Assembly: GCA_032718475.1 (NCBI GenBank)
Contig: JAUCBJ010004995.1
Location: 1-47,931 of the forward strand
Direction of reading: 5' to 3'
Length of the DNA stretch: 47,931 bases
DNA from: Nemertoderma westbladi
Taxonomy: Eukaryota; Xenacoelomorpha; Nemertodermatida; Nemertodermatidae
Shown piece by piece: positions 10,028 to 19,400 of the stretch. The notes under the pieces are model-generated. The model did no database searches and was not told where the DNA came from. It was given only the letters and a program-made list of their open reading frames with translations. The position numbers were made by a program, and so were the translations under genes. Position 1 is the first letter of the stretch; every line of letters begins with the position of its first letter.

Positions 10028-12652
10028 TTATTTCTGCTTTGTGAATCTATTTAAAGCATCTACAATAGATTGGTTCAATACATTACACTTGATTCTACCT
10101 TGACTACTATAACATACATCAATGTTCCTCTGTAAAATTTGTTCAGTTAAGGTTACATGGGTATCTTTCTCTTCGGGAAAGAGCCAAACAAAACCTTCTT
10201 TATCGTTACGAACAAAGTACGAAACACTCAAGGATAACTCAAACACTCCCTCAACAACTCCTAAATACCATTGAAGTCTATTTCCAGTATCTACCCAGAA
10301 GGCTGCTACATGCTCTCCAGTATTATATTTTATGTTTTCTGCGAGTTCAGGATCATCGTCTTTTGACGTTTCCTCCGAAATAGTTTCCGATGCCAATGAA
10401 GGCAGATCAGTTTCAACTAGTTGTATTAAGACTTTATTTAGATCAGCTATTGAAAGAGTTGTTTGACTTCTAGACTTGTTTAAATATGTTAAAATGTTTC
10501 GCTTATATTCTTCAGTCGTAAGATTTCGTCCATTCCTCTTTAGTCGAAATACAGCTGCAGTTGGCTTTAGTGAGACCGAAGTATTTCTTGCATATCGAAT
10601 TTCAATATATAAACGATGGTTTACCTCTTTGTCATTGCTCTCTAAGGATGACGATGAATTAACCAACTCTTCAATCTCTTCCTTTGATGTTATGGGACCA
10701 GGAAGCTTTTGAGCTTTTAAGAAATCCAGATCATTATAGTTCTTGGCTTCTTGAAGTAAGTTTATGGTTTCTTTTTCACTATATCCTTCTTTTTGATGTT
10801 CCTTCATCTTTTGATTCCATTCAAGTTTATATTCTTTAATTACCCTCGATGGTTTTACAAACTTTCTAAAGCTGGATGGAAGTTCTTTTATTAATAGGTC
10901 ACTTGATTTATTGAGAATCATCTTGCGAGATGCTGCCTCTAAGTTGCGTTTCCCTCTAATGTTGACCTCATAGCCAATGAATCCGACACTCCTTTCTTCA
11001 CCAAGGTTATGTACTGGTTGCTTGTCTAATAACACTAACTCTGGCTCAGACACTTGTGAAATATTAAGAAGATGATCTGTTGAAACCGTAGACTCAGGAC
11101 CAAATCCAAACAAGCTTCCTTTCTGAACTGCAAAACCATGAGCTAAAGAAGGAAGGGCATATCGTAGAAGCTTCGTAATTTCACCAGGGTATTCTGAAAT
11201 ACAACTGTTTAGGGAATCAATAAGACACACTTTGGGTAGGGAACTTCTAAACATATCAGCAGATACGAATTTTAATACTTGCACTTCAGTCTGAATGAAG
11301 TCAGTTATGGGCAACGAAGTCAGTTCCTTATAAAGTGTTGGAAAGGATTCCAATAGAATAGAATAGGTTGTCTGTTTATCCTGAATAAGAAATTGGAAGG
11401 GGCGAGTAATGTGTATTCCAACCAATGCTGTTGCTGCAAATACAGGCTTCAAAAGTTCCATATCACTAAATGTGCGATCTAAAATAGAAATAGCATTGAT
11501 AATATTTTGATACTTATCTAAATAGTTTTTAATATCGTCAAGATGATGAAGTAAACTCAAGCTGCAATCAAATAGTCTATTAAATCGACTGTCTTTCCAA
11601 GACAACGACTCATTTTTCTTTGGATGGATAAAGTCATCAAAATGTGTTTGACGGTTCCATGGTTTCGCGGAATAGTCTTTGTTTATGAAACATGACAAAC
11701 ACTTAATAGCTTTTACAAAGAAGGATTCATGTTTCAAATCGATATCAACTAGAAAGCAATCCATAATTTTTTCTCTTCCAATCTCATCATGGAGTTTCTG
11801 GTACATGTCAACCATTTTTCGTTGAAACATCATCAGAGGATGAATATTACAAGCCAATGATTTTGGGTAGTCATCCTCACTTATATCATAGCTCTCACAA
11901 ACACTCTGTACAACTCCCAAATTGTGTGAAGTACTGTCAGTCATAACAAACTTTATCTTCTGTAGAATTTCCCTCTCAGAATACCTAAATCCGCAAGCTG
12001 CTGATAGCATCCTCAGGGTCATTGTCTCCATTTCCACCAAAGATGATCGTTTCTCAGAAAATATAGCGAATGTTGGCAAGGCTCTAAGTTTACCATTAAT
12101 GGTAAAGGATTGAACAATGAAGTTTCCTAGGCCACTAATACTGGACCCATCATTTGAATATAAAATGGTTCCTTCATTGGCATCATCCATGACCTCTTCT
12201 ACTATGGCACTAAGTGCCATTGCCTCAATGTAAGGCTCAGTCCGTCTTAAGTTTGACCCTGCAGGTAATGTATTCACATCAGTTGGTTCTGAAGTATCAT
12301 GGGGCTTCCATTTACCAAAATGGCTCCGACCAAACAGTTCATTAGCTACAGCCACCACAGATCCTTCTGCCTGTCGTTGTGACATATGTAAATCTGATTT
12401 CAATTGATGAATCAAAGTGTAATATTCTGGTCTTATCGATCTTGGACCATTCCTAATATGTCTGTACCTTATAGGTAGGTCATCATTGGGATCATCTTGG
12501 GTTGCTAAGAATTCAAACTTATGTCTCTTCTTAGATGGCATATAAGTATCATCAGCAGTAGAATAGTCATCATCATCATCAGTAGTATATTCTGATGATA
12601 TTTCATTATCAGACACTCCCAAGTTCCTGTATATTTCCAACATCTTTGGCAC
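10028..12652 (-). CDS. Transposase-like protein, main part (874 codons)
   Basis: Large open frame covering most of the transposon. The first codon of the open stretch is GTG; the first ATG is at 12645, but the frame probably continues from the upstream ORF through a frameshift in the 44-bp overlap. Domains seen: an acidic start (DDDDDY, residues 25-30) with a basic KKRHK nuclear-signal-like patch (41-45); a likely RNase-H fold with Asp168 in ILYSNDGSS and Asp239 in FVMTDSTSHN, 71 residues apart, and a CNIHPLMMF Cys/His segment at 268-276; a long helical middle; and a C-terminal small-barrel-like domain near residues 765-835 (VAAFWVDTGNRLQWYLGVVEG, then WLFPEEKD). The third acidic catalytic residue cannot be placed by eye. 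The layout resembles a group of unclassified invertebrate transposon proteins I recall with a WYLG-type C-terminal module. DNA cleavage and joining is inferred, not shown. Confidence 0.7.
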   Translation of the reverse strand: MPKMLEIYRNLGVSDNEISSEYTTDDDDDYSTADDTYMPSKKRHKFEFLATQDDPNDDLPIRYRHIRNGPRSIRPEYYTLIHQLKSDLHMSQRQAEGSVVAVANELFGRSHFGKWKPHDTSEPTDVNTLPAGSNLRRTEPYIEAMALSAIVEEVMDDANEGTILYSNDGSSISGLGNFIVQSFTINGKLRALPTFAIFSEKRSSLVEMETMTLRMLSAACGFRYSEREILQKIKFVMTDSTSHNLGVVQSVCESYDISEDDYPKSLACNIHPLMMFQRKMVDMYQKLHDEIGREKIMDCFLVDIDLKHESFFVKAIKCLSCFINKDYSAKPWNRQTHFDDFIHPKKNESLSWKDSRFNRLFDCSLSLLHHLDDIKNYLDKYQNIINAISILDRTFSDMELLKPVFAATALVGIHITRPFQFLIQDKQTTYSILLESFPTLYKELTSLPITDFIQTEVQVLKFVSADMFRSSLPKVCLIDSLNSCISEYPGEITKLLRYALPSLAHGFAVQKGSLFGFGPESTVSTDHLLNISQVSEPELVLLDKQPVHNLGEERSVGFIGYEVNIRGKRNLEAASRKMILNKSSDLLIKELPSSFRKFVKPSRVIKEYKLEWNQKMKEHQKEGYSEKETINLLQEAKNYNDLDFLKAQKLPGPITSKEEIEELVNSSSSLESNDKEVNHRLYIEIRYARNTSVSLKPTAAVFRLKRNGRNLTTEEYKRNILTYLNKSRSQTTLSIADLNKVLIQLVETDLPSLASETISEETSKDDDPELAENIKYNTGEHVAAFWVDTGNRLQWYLGVVEGVFELSLSVSYFVRNDKEGFVWLFPEEKDTHVTLTEQILQRNIDVCYSSQGRIKCNVLNQSIVDALNRFTKQK

Positions 12653-13259
12653 AATGTTCTTCAGTAGCTTTAAGTAGTCTTTCCTTATCCTTTTGTTTCC
12701 TTTCTGTCATTAGCTTCCACTTCCTATCAGTAAACTCTCCACAATAACCAATCTGAGGAACCTTCTTCATATTATTGTAATCATCACTTGTCATTTTAAC
12801 TTTCCATATTAGTTCCTGTGATTTACGACGGGAAATATCAGTACAATAGATATCAAAAAGTTCATTCATTGAAAGTCTAAAACTGTGATATTTCTCCCAA
12901 TATGTTGGACTACGTTTAGAGACAGGCCACTTTCGAATCTGTGCCTGTTCTTCAAACAGCTCAATAAGTTTGCTGACAACCCATTTCTTAGAAAATGTAT
13001 ACACATTACAGTATATCCAGTGTAGCATTATAGCTAATGCTACTTTGTTAAATGAAATAATGTTAGGTTGTTTCTTAGGTTCCAAACTTTTAATGTGGAA
13101 AATAAAACTCAATACCTCTTTCTTTAGAGGCAGTCTACCATTTGGAAGAATAGACGACGGAAAACCAATACAATTGCTACAGCTTCTGTTTTCCAAACCC
13201 CACACATTTGTTTTACCGGTGCTGTGATGCTCCTGGCATTTTAAATGAACTGTTTCCGT
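12609..13259 (-). CDS. Transposase-like protein, N-terminal part
   Basis: Open in one frame from just after a TGA (13262-13260) to a stop at 12609. The first ATG is at 13205, but the sequence before it reads naturally in frame and contains a Cys/His pattern (KCQEHH then CSNC) that would form a zinc-binding site; so the true start is probably upstream, at 13373. The following LPLKKEVLSFIFHIKSLE segment and a Lys/Glu-rich helical region (MTERKQKDKERLLKATEEH) look like the helical DNA-binding N-terminus of the same transposon protein family. It overlaps the 874-codon frame by 44 bases in a different frame, so either a frameshift mutation, an intron or frameshifting joins them. Lies in the same orientation inside the same TIRs. 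Confidence 0.6.
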   Translation of the reverse strand, partial: TETVHLKCQEHHSTGKTNVWGLENRSCSNCIGFPSSILPNGRLPLKKEVLSFIFHIKSLEPKKQPNIISFNKVALAIMLHWIYCNVYTFSKKWVVSKLIELFEEQAQIRKWPVSKRSPTYWEKYHSFRLSMNELFDIYCTDISRRKSQELIWKVKMTSDDYNNMKKVPQIGYCGEFTDRKWKLMTERKQKDKERLLKATEEHCAKDVGNIQELGSV

Positions 13260-13373
13260 TCATGTAACTCTAGGTGTCACACCTGATGTTTTTGAGGTCG
13301 AAGGTGATATGTGTTCTGAACATGTAGTTGTCAATCCAAAATCTAAGAGTTCTGCAGTCTCCTCATCATCCAT
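13260..13373 (-). pseudogene. Likely true start of the transposase, cut by TGA
   Basis: A short in-frame start, MDDEETAELLDFGLTTTC and about 19 further codons, ends at a TGA at 13262-13260. The very next codons, in the same frame, run on into the Cys/His motif and the 12609-13259 ORF. The acidic, Ser/Thr-rich N-terminus is plausible for a transposase. Either this copy is inactivated by one nonsense mutation, or translation starts later at 13205. Confidence 0.5.
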
Positions 13374-13979
13374 AACAAAAATATTATATATGTTGTAAGC
13401 ACTCAGAAGGTACAGTAGGCCTACCACAAATAATACAAAAGGACCGGAACCAGGCCTATTCAAAATAAAATGGGCGCGTCAGATAACCAAATTATATTCT
13501 GTATTTATTACTGTATATATTATTATATATTCTGTATTGTTATATTCTGAAACTAAATTCCCTACTATATTCTGATTTTTTCAGTCTACTGTCGTATGTA
13601 AGCCAACTGGTCTGAATGTACTGTATGTACATTCAAAGTACAATCTATTACTTAGATACATGGACAGTCAGTATACTAGAAACAGTATAGGCCTATGATT
13701 TATTTATACAAGTTGAAGTATTTTAGAGTTTTCAAATAGGTCTAGCCCCTAGGCCTATTTGAAATCAAACTGACAGGTTTATTAACCACCCCTACCAGCC
13801 TACATCCCTACCCCTATGTTAGGCCCTACAGTACTGTACTCCCAAGACTCATGCATTTTCCCAATCGACACTCTATTTTATCGGCATATTTAATTAGGAT
13901 CAGATGATCGGAAGTCCTGTCAGGTACCATTTTTTAAAATCAAAGTTGCCGATAGTAAACAAGCACCCATTTCAAAAAG
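13374..13979. other. Transposon 5' untranslated/promoter side
   Basis: About 600 bases between the likely start codon and the right TIR, with no coding frame. Contains TAGGCCTA-type palindromes (13420, 13690, 13750) and a ATATTCTGTATT microrepeat at 13495-13560. Confidence 0.5.
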
Positions 13980-14061
13980 TAATACATATTCTGAATCAGC
14001 GAAAAATTTCACACAGAATGAGCTTGTACACAATAAAAACTTTTTCTAACATCCCCCCCTA
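13980..14061. repeat. Right terminal inverted repeat
   Basis: Ends ...CTAACATCCCCCCCTA, the reverse complement of the left terminus apart from one G run difference; internal matches GTGTGAAATTT and GCTGATTC follow in order. The target duplication CTATTAT is at 14062-14068. Confidence 0.75.
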
Positions 14062-14089
14062 CTATTATAGAGGGGGCTAGAGCTAGAAT

Positions 14090-14170
14090 GGGTTAGCCAA
14101 TCAGGGAACAGGAGGGAGAAAAGACTGTATAATTAAACCAATCAGAGAGCAGCTTTGATGACGTCACATC
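14090..14170. promoter_or_regulatory. Promoter-like cluster: two CCAAT boxes and a CRE
   Basis: GCCAATCAGG (CCAAT at 14097-14101), ACCAATCAGAG (CCAAT at 14138-14142) and the palindromic cAMP-response-element TGACGTCA at 14159-14166 lie within 75 bases. Similar CCAAT plus ACGTCA combinations occur at about 7737-7813 and 21930-21950. No gene start is obvious beside it; it may be the promoter of the repeat family at 14250-14805, read on the minus strand. Confidence 0.3.
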
Positions 14171-14249
14171 AGGCGAGATAATGATTGCCCAATGTTATTC
14201 AATGGTAGCCAGAGTGGCGCTATTGAATAATGAAGACAAAGGGGCCGCG

Positions 14250-14810
14250 AGAGGAAAGATTATAAAGTTAACGATATAGGATCTATAAATCATAGAGCTA
14301 AATATAGACATTAAGTCATAATTACATCATTGGTAATATAAAAACTAATTAATCTAAGAATAGAAATCAATGTATAAAGTAAAAGTATTACAATTAATTA
14401 ATTTAAAATAAAGTACAAATGAATAATTAATTTAAACTTAAATACAAATAAATAAAGTAAAATTAAATACAAATAATTAATTAAAATTAATGAATAAAAG
14501 AGCTGCGGTGTCACTTTATGTCACCCTCTTGCGCCGTTTGTGTCAGGGTGCTAATCAGTCTGATTAATTAGGATAATCAATTAAACCCTAATTAGGAGTC
14601 ATAAGACACCTATTAGGGTTTAATTGTACTAATTAATTGATGCCACCTATCAATTAGGGTCTAATTAGCCTAATTGGGAGGTGTCACCCAGACAGTCTGG
14701 TGCCAATGACACCCAATGACACCCTATGGGTGATAATAGGGTGTCATATGACACCCAATGGGTGTCAGTGTGGTCTAACTGTCGCAAAGAGGACCAAGAC
14801 CCTACTACTA
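14250..14810 (-). repeat. Second copy of the palindrome-rich repeat
   Basis: Reverse-complement copy of 6580-7160 with most bases conserved. One inverted arm is intact (TTGGTCCTCT.TGCGACAGTTAGACC near 14780-14805) and the other is reduced by deletion. It cuts the BEL fragment that follows exactly after the codons for GEPI, and the junction carries TAGTAGTAGGG. Confidence 0.65.
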
Positions 14811-15799
14811 ATGGGTTCTCCATATTCGTCCGTATTAAATTGGGATGTCGGTTGATTGTTGTCGTTGGATTTACTGGATTCACCGCAAAATTTTGAAAAC
14901 TTTGTCCCAAAATCGGGTCCTCCCACCGCGAATTCCTCCGCTTCCACAATTTGACCGGGTTTGGGAGAATGGATGTAATTGGTCGATATGTTTTCTGAAT
15001 AAATATGGCTGGTTGATATGTTCTCACTAGACATTCTTTCATTTAAAGTCTTTATCGATGGGCCAGTGCAGAACCAACCGATTCTGGTTCTGCCAGCGTA
15101 TGTGGTTAAAGGCAGAGGTGAACTAGGGAGTTTTTGTAAAATTTCCCGGGCCTCTGGCGCGTTCTGGCCAATTAATAATTGAACTCCGGGTCGATCGAGT
15201 TCATATCGAGGGATGTTATTACGTTTCACAAAGTCATCATTGCCCCAGTTATTCGCAGGTGCTTGACTATTTGTAAAGTTCTTAATCGCAACCACCTTAA
15301 TGTTGTTCAATTTACATATTTCATTTATATCACCGGGGTCAGATAAAGAAATTTTGTAATAACGAGTTTGTATAAGTGATTGCCAGGTTTGCATTACGCC
15401 GGATAGATTTAATTTCATTGGATGTCCGTCTGCCGTGCTAAATAACTCCTCTGCAAGGTCTTGATCAATGAAGGATCCAGAACTTCCTGTCTCCATTAGG
15501 GCGTTTACGATGACGCTACGGTTGTTGCAGTGTACGGGCTGTCTGGATTTGGCTGAGTTGAGTTAAATCGCTTCGCCAAAACGACCAAACAGCCCATAGC
15601 AATACACTACATTTTTTTGACGATTTTGGTCATTTTGGCTGCCAAAACGACCAAGTTAATGCTTATTGGGATTGGGACTGTAGTCGAACTTGCAAAACGG
15701 GGAATTCTCTAACACCAAGCGATTTTGGGTCAGAGGTCTTTAATGATGTATGACGGTCTATAGGCTGTTCTGGGTTCTGGGGGTAATGGTGGCTCATAC
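14811..15799 (-). pseudogene. BEL/Pao fragment: gag end, protease, linker
   Basis: A near-identical, inverted copy of 2435-3417. It keeps the end of Gag, the same palindromic insert with its stop, and then an open protease/linker frame from 15496. The protease active-site region again reads METGSSGSFID (Glu in place of the usual Asp). Unlike the plus copy, the frame stays open through GPSIKTLNERMSSENIS because it lacks the extra C. It is truncated on the gag side at 15799 (GTATGAGCC) and on the pol side at 14811 by the palindrome-rich repeat. No reverse transcriptase is present. Not functional alone. Confidence 0.8.
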
Positions 15800-16045
15800 T
15801 GTTAGTTACTCAGTGGACTAAAAATCATTGATAATTATATAAAAAATATCCATAGAACATGTTCTGTCTGACACATCGAATATAATATTTTTAAAATATT
15901 GTATAACATAATAAATGTAAAATACCTGATAACTGAAAAATATTGCAAAACACAAGAATATTGCATAGTTGAATAGAAAGTATAAAATACACTCAATATA
16001 AACTAACGGGAAATATTACTATTATTTTATTCCTAAATTTCAATA
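15800..16045. other. AT-rich spacer, nothing seen
   Basis: No reading frame, RNA gene or repeat recognised. It lies between the truncated BEL fragment and the SMC4 3' end. Confidence 0.5.
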
Positions 16046-16051
16046 TTTATT
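16046..16051 (-). terminator. Polyadenylation signal of SMC4
   Basis: AATAAA on the minus strand (TTTATT on the plus), about 420 bases after the SMC4 stop codon. The 3' UTR contains a hairpin repeat at 16257-16282 (GCCAGATTT/AAATCTGGC). No poly-A tract follows, so there is no sign of a processed retrocopy. Confidence 0.5.
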
Positions 16052-16472
16052 TAACAAAGTGACAATTAATTGCAGAGGTTATAAAACATTACAACTCGCC
16101 AAAAATACAACCGTGTCCATCAATAATACACAACATTGATGAGTCATTTTCTACTTTCACTTTGATATACTGAAAACAATTAGGGAAACTCTTAGAATTT
16201 GGAATAAAACAATTAGGGATGTGCCGGATTGACCATTTCCAAACCGGCCAGGCCGGAGCCAGATTTGTAAACAAAATCTGGCTGGAATTCCAGCCCTGCA
16301 GGATATCCAGCACACCTCTTAAAAACAATAGATACTTAATGCAAAGCAATATGTAAAATGTTACTTTGTTGAGAATAACAAGTTAATGTTTTACAGTTTT
16401 AGTTTGTTTTCCATTTAATGTTGATTAAGATATACTAAAACAGCTAAATATACAAAATGTGAGCCAAATTAA

Positions 16473-19400
16473 CTACGTTTGGGCTGATTCGCTGATAGCT
16501 TTGGGGTTAATAACCACCGATTTGGTGCAATCGTGAGTCTTGTAAATCCCTACCAAGTGATCTCCGAGCTCGAACATCTGGTTCCTCAGCGAGATGATGA
16601 CGAACTGGGCATCCCTGGTCCGCTCCTTGATGTAGTTGGCAACGATAGACACGTTCCTATAATCCAAAGCGGCGTCAATCTCATCCATAACGTACAGTGG
16701 TGTCGGCTTATAGTGGTGCAATGCGAATACCAAAGCCAAGGAGCTCAGCGTCTTCTCCCCTCCACTAAGGTTGCAGATATTCTTCCAGGACTTCTTGGGT
16801 GGCCGCACTGAGAACTGGATGCCCTCCGAGAAGGGATCCAAACTGTCCACCAACTCCAGCTCGGCATCCCCACCCAGGGTTATCATCTGGTACATCTCTT
16901 TGAGTTTATGCGTGATCGTGAGAAAACCCTTCATGAACTCCTCCAGACGCGTCTTCTTCATGGTATCGTGTTCGGTCCTCTTGGCGTCCCGTTCTACCGT
17001 AACCGCATCCAACTCGCCCACCCTATCAAGGTACAACCTTTCGTTCTTCTTGTACGCCGCGATGGCGCCGAGATTGGGTTGCCCTGCTTTGATCTTCTCT
17101 TCCAACTCAGCGATATCGGCGGACACCTTATCGAGGTCAGCCTCCTCAATCTCTTCCTCGACCAATACAGCGTAGGGCACAGTCTCCTCTCCATCTATGT
17201 CATTCAACTCCAACCTCGCCAACTCCCGTTTGCACTGGCTCACCTTCTGATGCAGAACTTTAACTACATCCTTCAGCTTCTCGTGATGATGTTTGGCTTC
17301 CAAGAAAACGTTTTTAATCTCCAACTCCTCAGCCTGCAGATTATTCAGTTCGGTTTTTAGATCCTTTAAACGAGTTTCTATTTCAACTAGTTCAGTTTTC
17401 TTGGATTCCCGATTCTGTACCATTTCCTCTGCCTCGCTTTCGTTCTTATTAATCTCTTCAGATATTTCAACTATCGACTTCTTACAGCCCTCAACATCGC
17501 CTTCGCATTTCTCCAATTGAGTTTTCAACCTCTTTAGATTTCGCTCGGCTGTTTTCTTACCCAGTTGGAGTTTAGCGATCTCCTTTTTCGCTTCTTCTAT
17601 ATTTTTAACCTGATTGGCAATGTGGGTTTTAATAGGTTTCAATTTATCATTGGTTACCTTTATAATCTTATCCTGAATTTCCTTCACCTTTTTCTCGACT
17701 TCCCTACTTCCAGCCAGTTTATCCTCATAGGACTTCCGTGACTTCCCGACTTGCTCCTCCATGTGTTTCACTTTATTCGCATCGGGTTTTGCCTTCCGCA
17801 GTTCCACCTCGAGCTCCCGCATCCGCCTTCCAGCGGCCCTCTCCATCTCAGGGGCCTCCTCGATGTCCAACCGCAGCCGTTCCACCACCACCTCGCACTC
17901 CTCGATGTCGCGCCGCAACCGCTCCACTTCTGGCTCCAGGCGCCGTGCCTCCTGGTACCAGTGGTTGGCAGCCTCCTGCTGGGTGGCGACCTCCTGGTCG
18001 AGGGCCTCCAACTGCTGCGGGGTCACCGTCTCCTCCGTGAGCCACGAGCCCATCCGCCCACGGGACACCCGCGTCCCACCCCCGGACATTGTCCCGCTCG
18101 TCTCGATGAGCTCCCCACGCAGCGTGACCACGCGCCAACGCTGCCGCCCATACGCCACTCGGTTGGCCTGCGACAGATCGTCAGCAACCAGGGTGTCCCG
18201 AACCGCGAAGTAGAACGCAGCCCGGTAGAGTTCGTCCTGAACGCGAATCAGATCGAAGAGTCTCGGGCAGCCATCCGGAGTCGGAACTGGTTGGTTCGCT
18301 CGATCTCTGTGCTCCTCCATCTTATCGAGTCCCACAAACGTCGCGACTCCAAGGTTGTTGGCCCTAATGAAGGCGACGCACTGCTGCGCAACCTCCATGG
18401 TGTCCACTATGATGTTATCTAACCCCCCGACAGCGGTGGAAACAGCCACATCGTACCGCTCGTCGATCGCCCCGAGATCCCCGAGACGACCGTGAATCCC
18501 GGTGATCCGCCCTGCGTCCCGTTCCGTAATCAACGCCCGGACAATCCCGCTCCGGTTCCTCGTCGACTCCGCCGCGCTCCTTGCTTCACTCGTCTTGGCG
18601 CGAGTCGACCGCAGCATATCCTGGAACTTCAACTCTTCGCGCTTCGCGAAATCCAAATCGGCTCTGGTTTTATCGAGGATTCGTTTCTTATTAGGGATGG
18701 ATTTATTGGCATTGGCGAACCGCGTCTGTTTGTCGCGCAGCCCATCCGTAGCTGCTGAGAACGCCGCCTTTGATTCCTCGAACTGTTTCGTCAGCCGCTG
18801 CTCTTCCGACTTCAACATATCAAAATCGAAGGCCGCCATATCGAGTTTAGCCTTCGCCTGCCGAACCCCTTCGCTTAGTTCCAAAACCTCCCGCTCCTTC
18901 CCTTCCTTCTTCTTCTGCAATTCCTTCGTTTCGCTACGGAGTTCTTCCATCGCCAAACTTTCCCGCTTCTCGAATTCCTTCTTATCGTCTATGAATGTCA
19001 CAATTTGACCCTTAAGCTGCTCCAACTCATTGTCAACGTCCGACGGATTATCCGCCACTTTATTAAACTCCTCTTCCTTCTTCGCTTTATCTCTCTCCAA
19101 CTTTGTCAACTGTTTTTTACTATGTTTCAAATCTTCCTGCAGCTTGGCGTCTTTCTCGTTGAGAGTCTGAAATAACTGCTCCACATTGTCGACGAGATCT
19201 TTTACCTTATCCCGCATCTGAGAAACCTTCTGATGCTCTTTATCTTTATACTTTATAACCTTGTTGATGTCTCCATCTTTCTTCTCGATATCGGCAATTT
19301 TCACTGTGGCCTCTTCGAGCTCATTACTCTTGCTGTCGTGCTCCTTGCCATTGGCGTGACCAATACATTGATAGAATTTGTGCTTCAACCTCGACAGACT

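Larger units (their letters stand above)
9817..14061 (-). mobile_element. DNA transposon, 4,245 bp, superfamily unassigned
   Basis: Left end TAGGGGGAGATGTTA; right end, read inward on the minus strand, TAGGGGGGGATGTTA. Similarity continues for about 80 bases at each end with small gaps: both contain GGTACAAG or TGTACAAG, then GTGTGAAATTT and GCTGATTC. Direct 7-bp copies of CTATTAT flank the element. It contains a minus-strand coding region in three pieces (13373-13260, 13259-12609, 12652-10028) with RNase-H-like motifs. TIRs, target duplication and an internal transposase-like gene together support an integrated cut-and-paste element. A 7-bp duplication with TAGGGGG ends does not match a superfamily I can name with confidence; hAT and P usually give 8 bp. 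Confidence 0.8.

Noticed and set aside
13240-13262. Tiny intron removing the TGA in the transposase
   Set aside because: The only local GT...AG pair would be about 19 bases, too short for splicing.
13260-13262. TGA as a selenocysteine codon
   Set aside because: No selenocysteine insertion element was recognised and the family context does not suggest one; a nonsense mutation is simpler.
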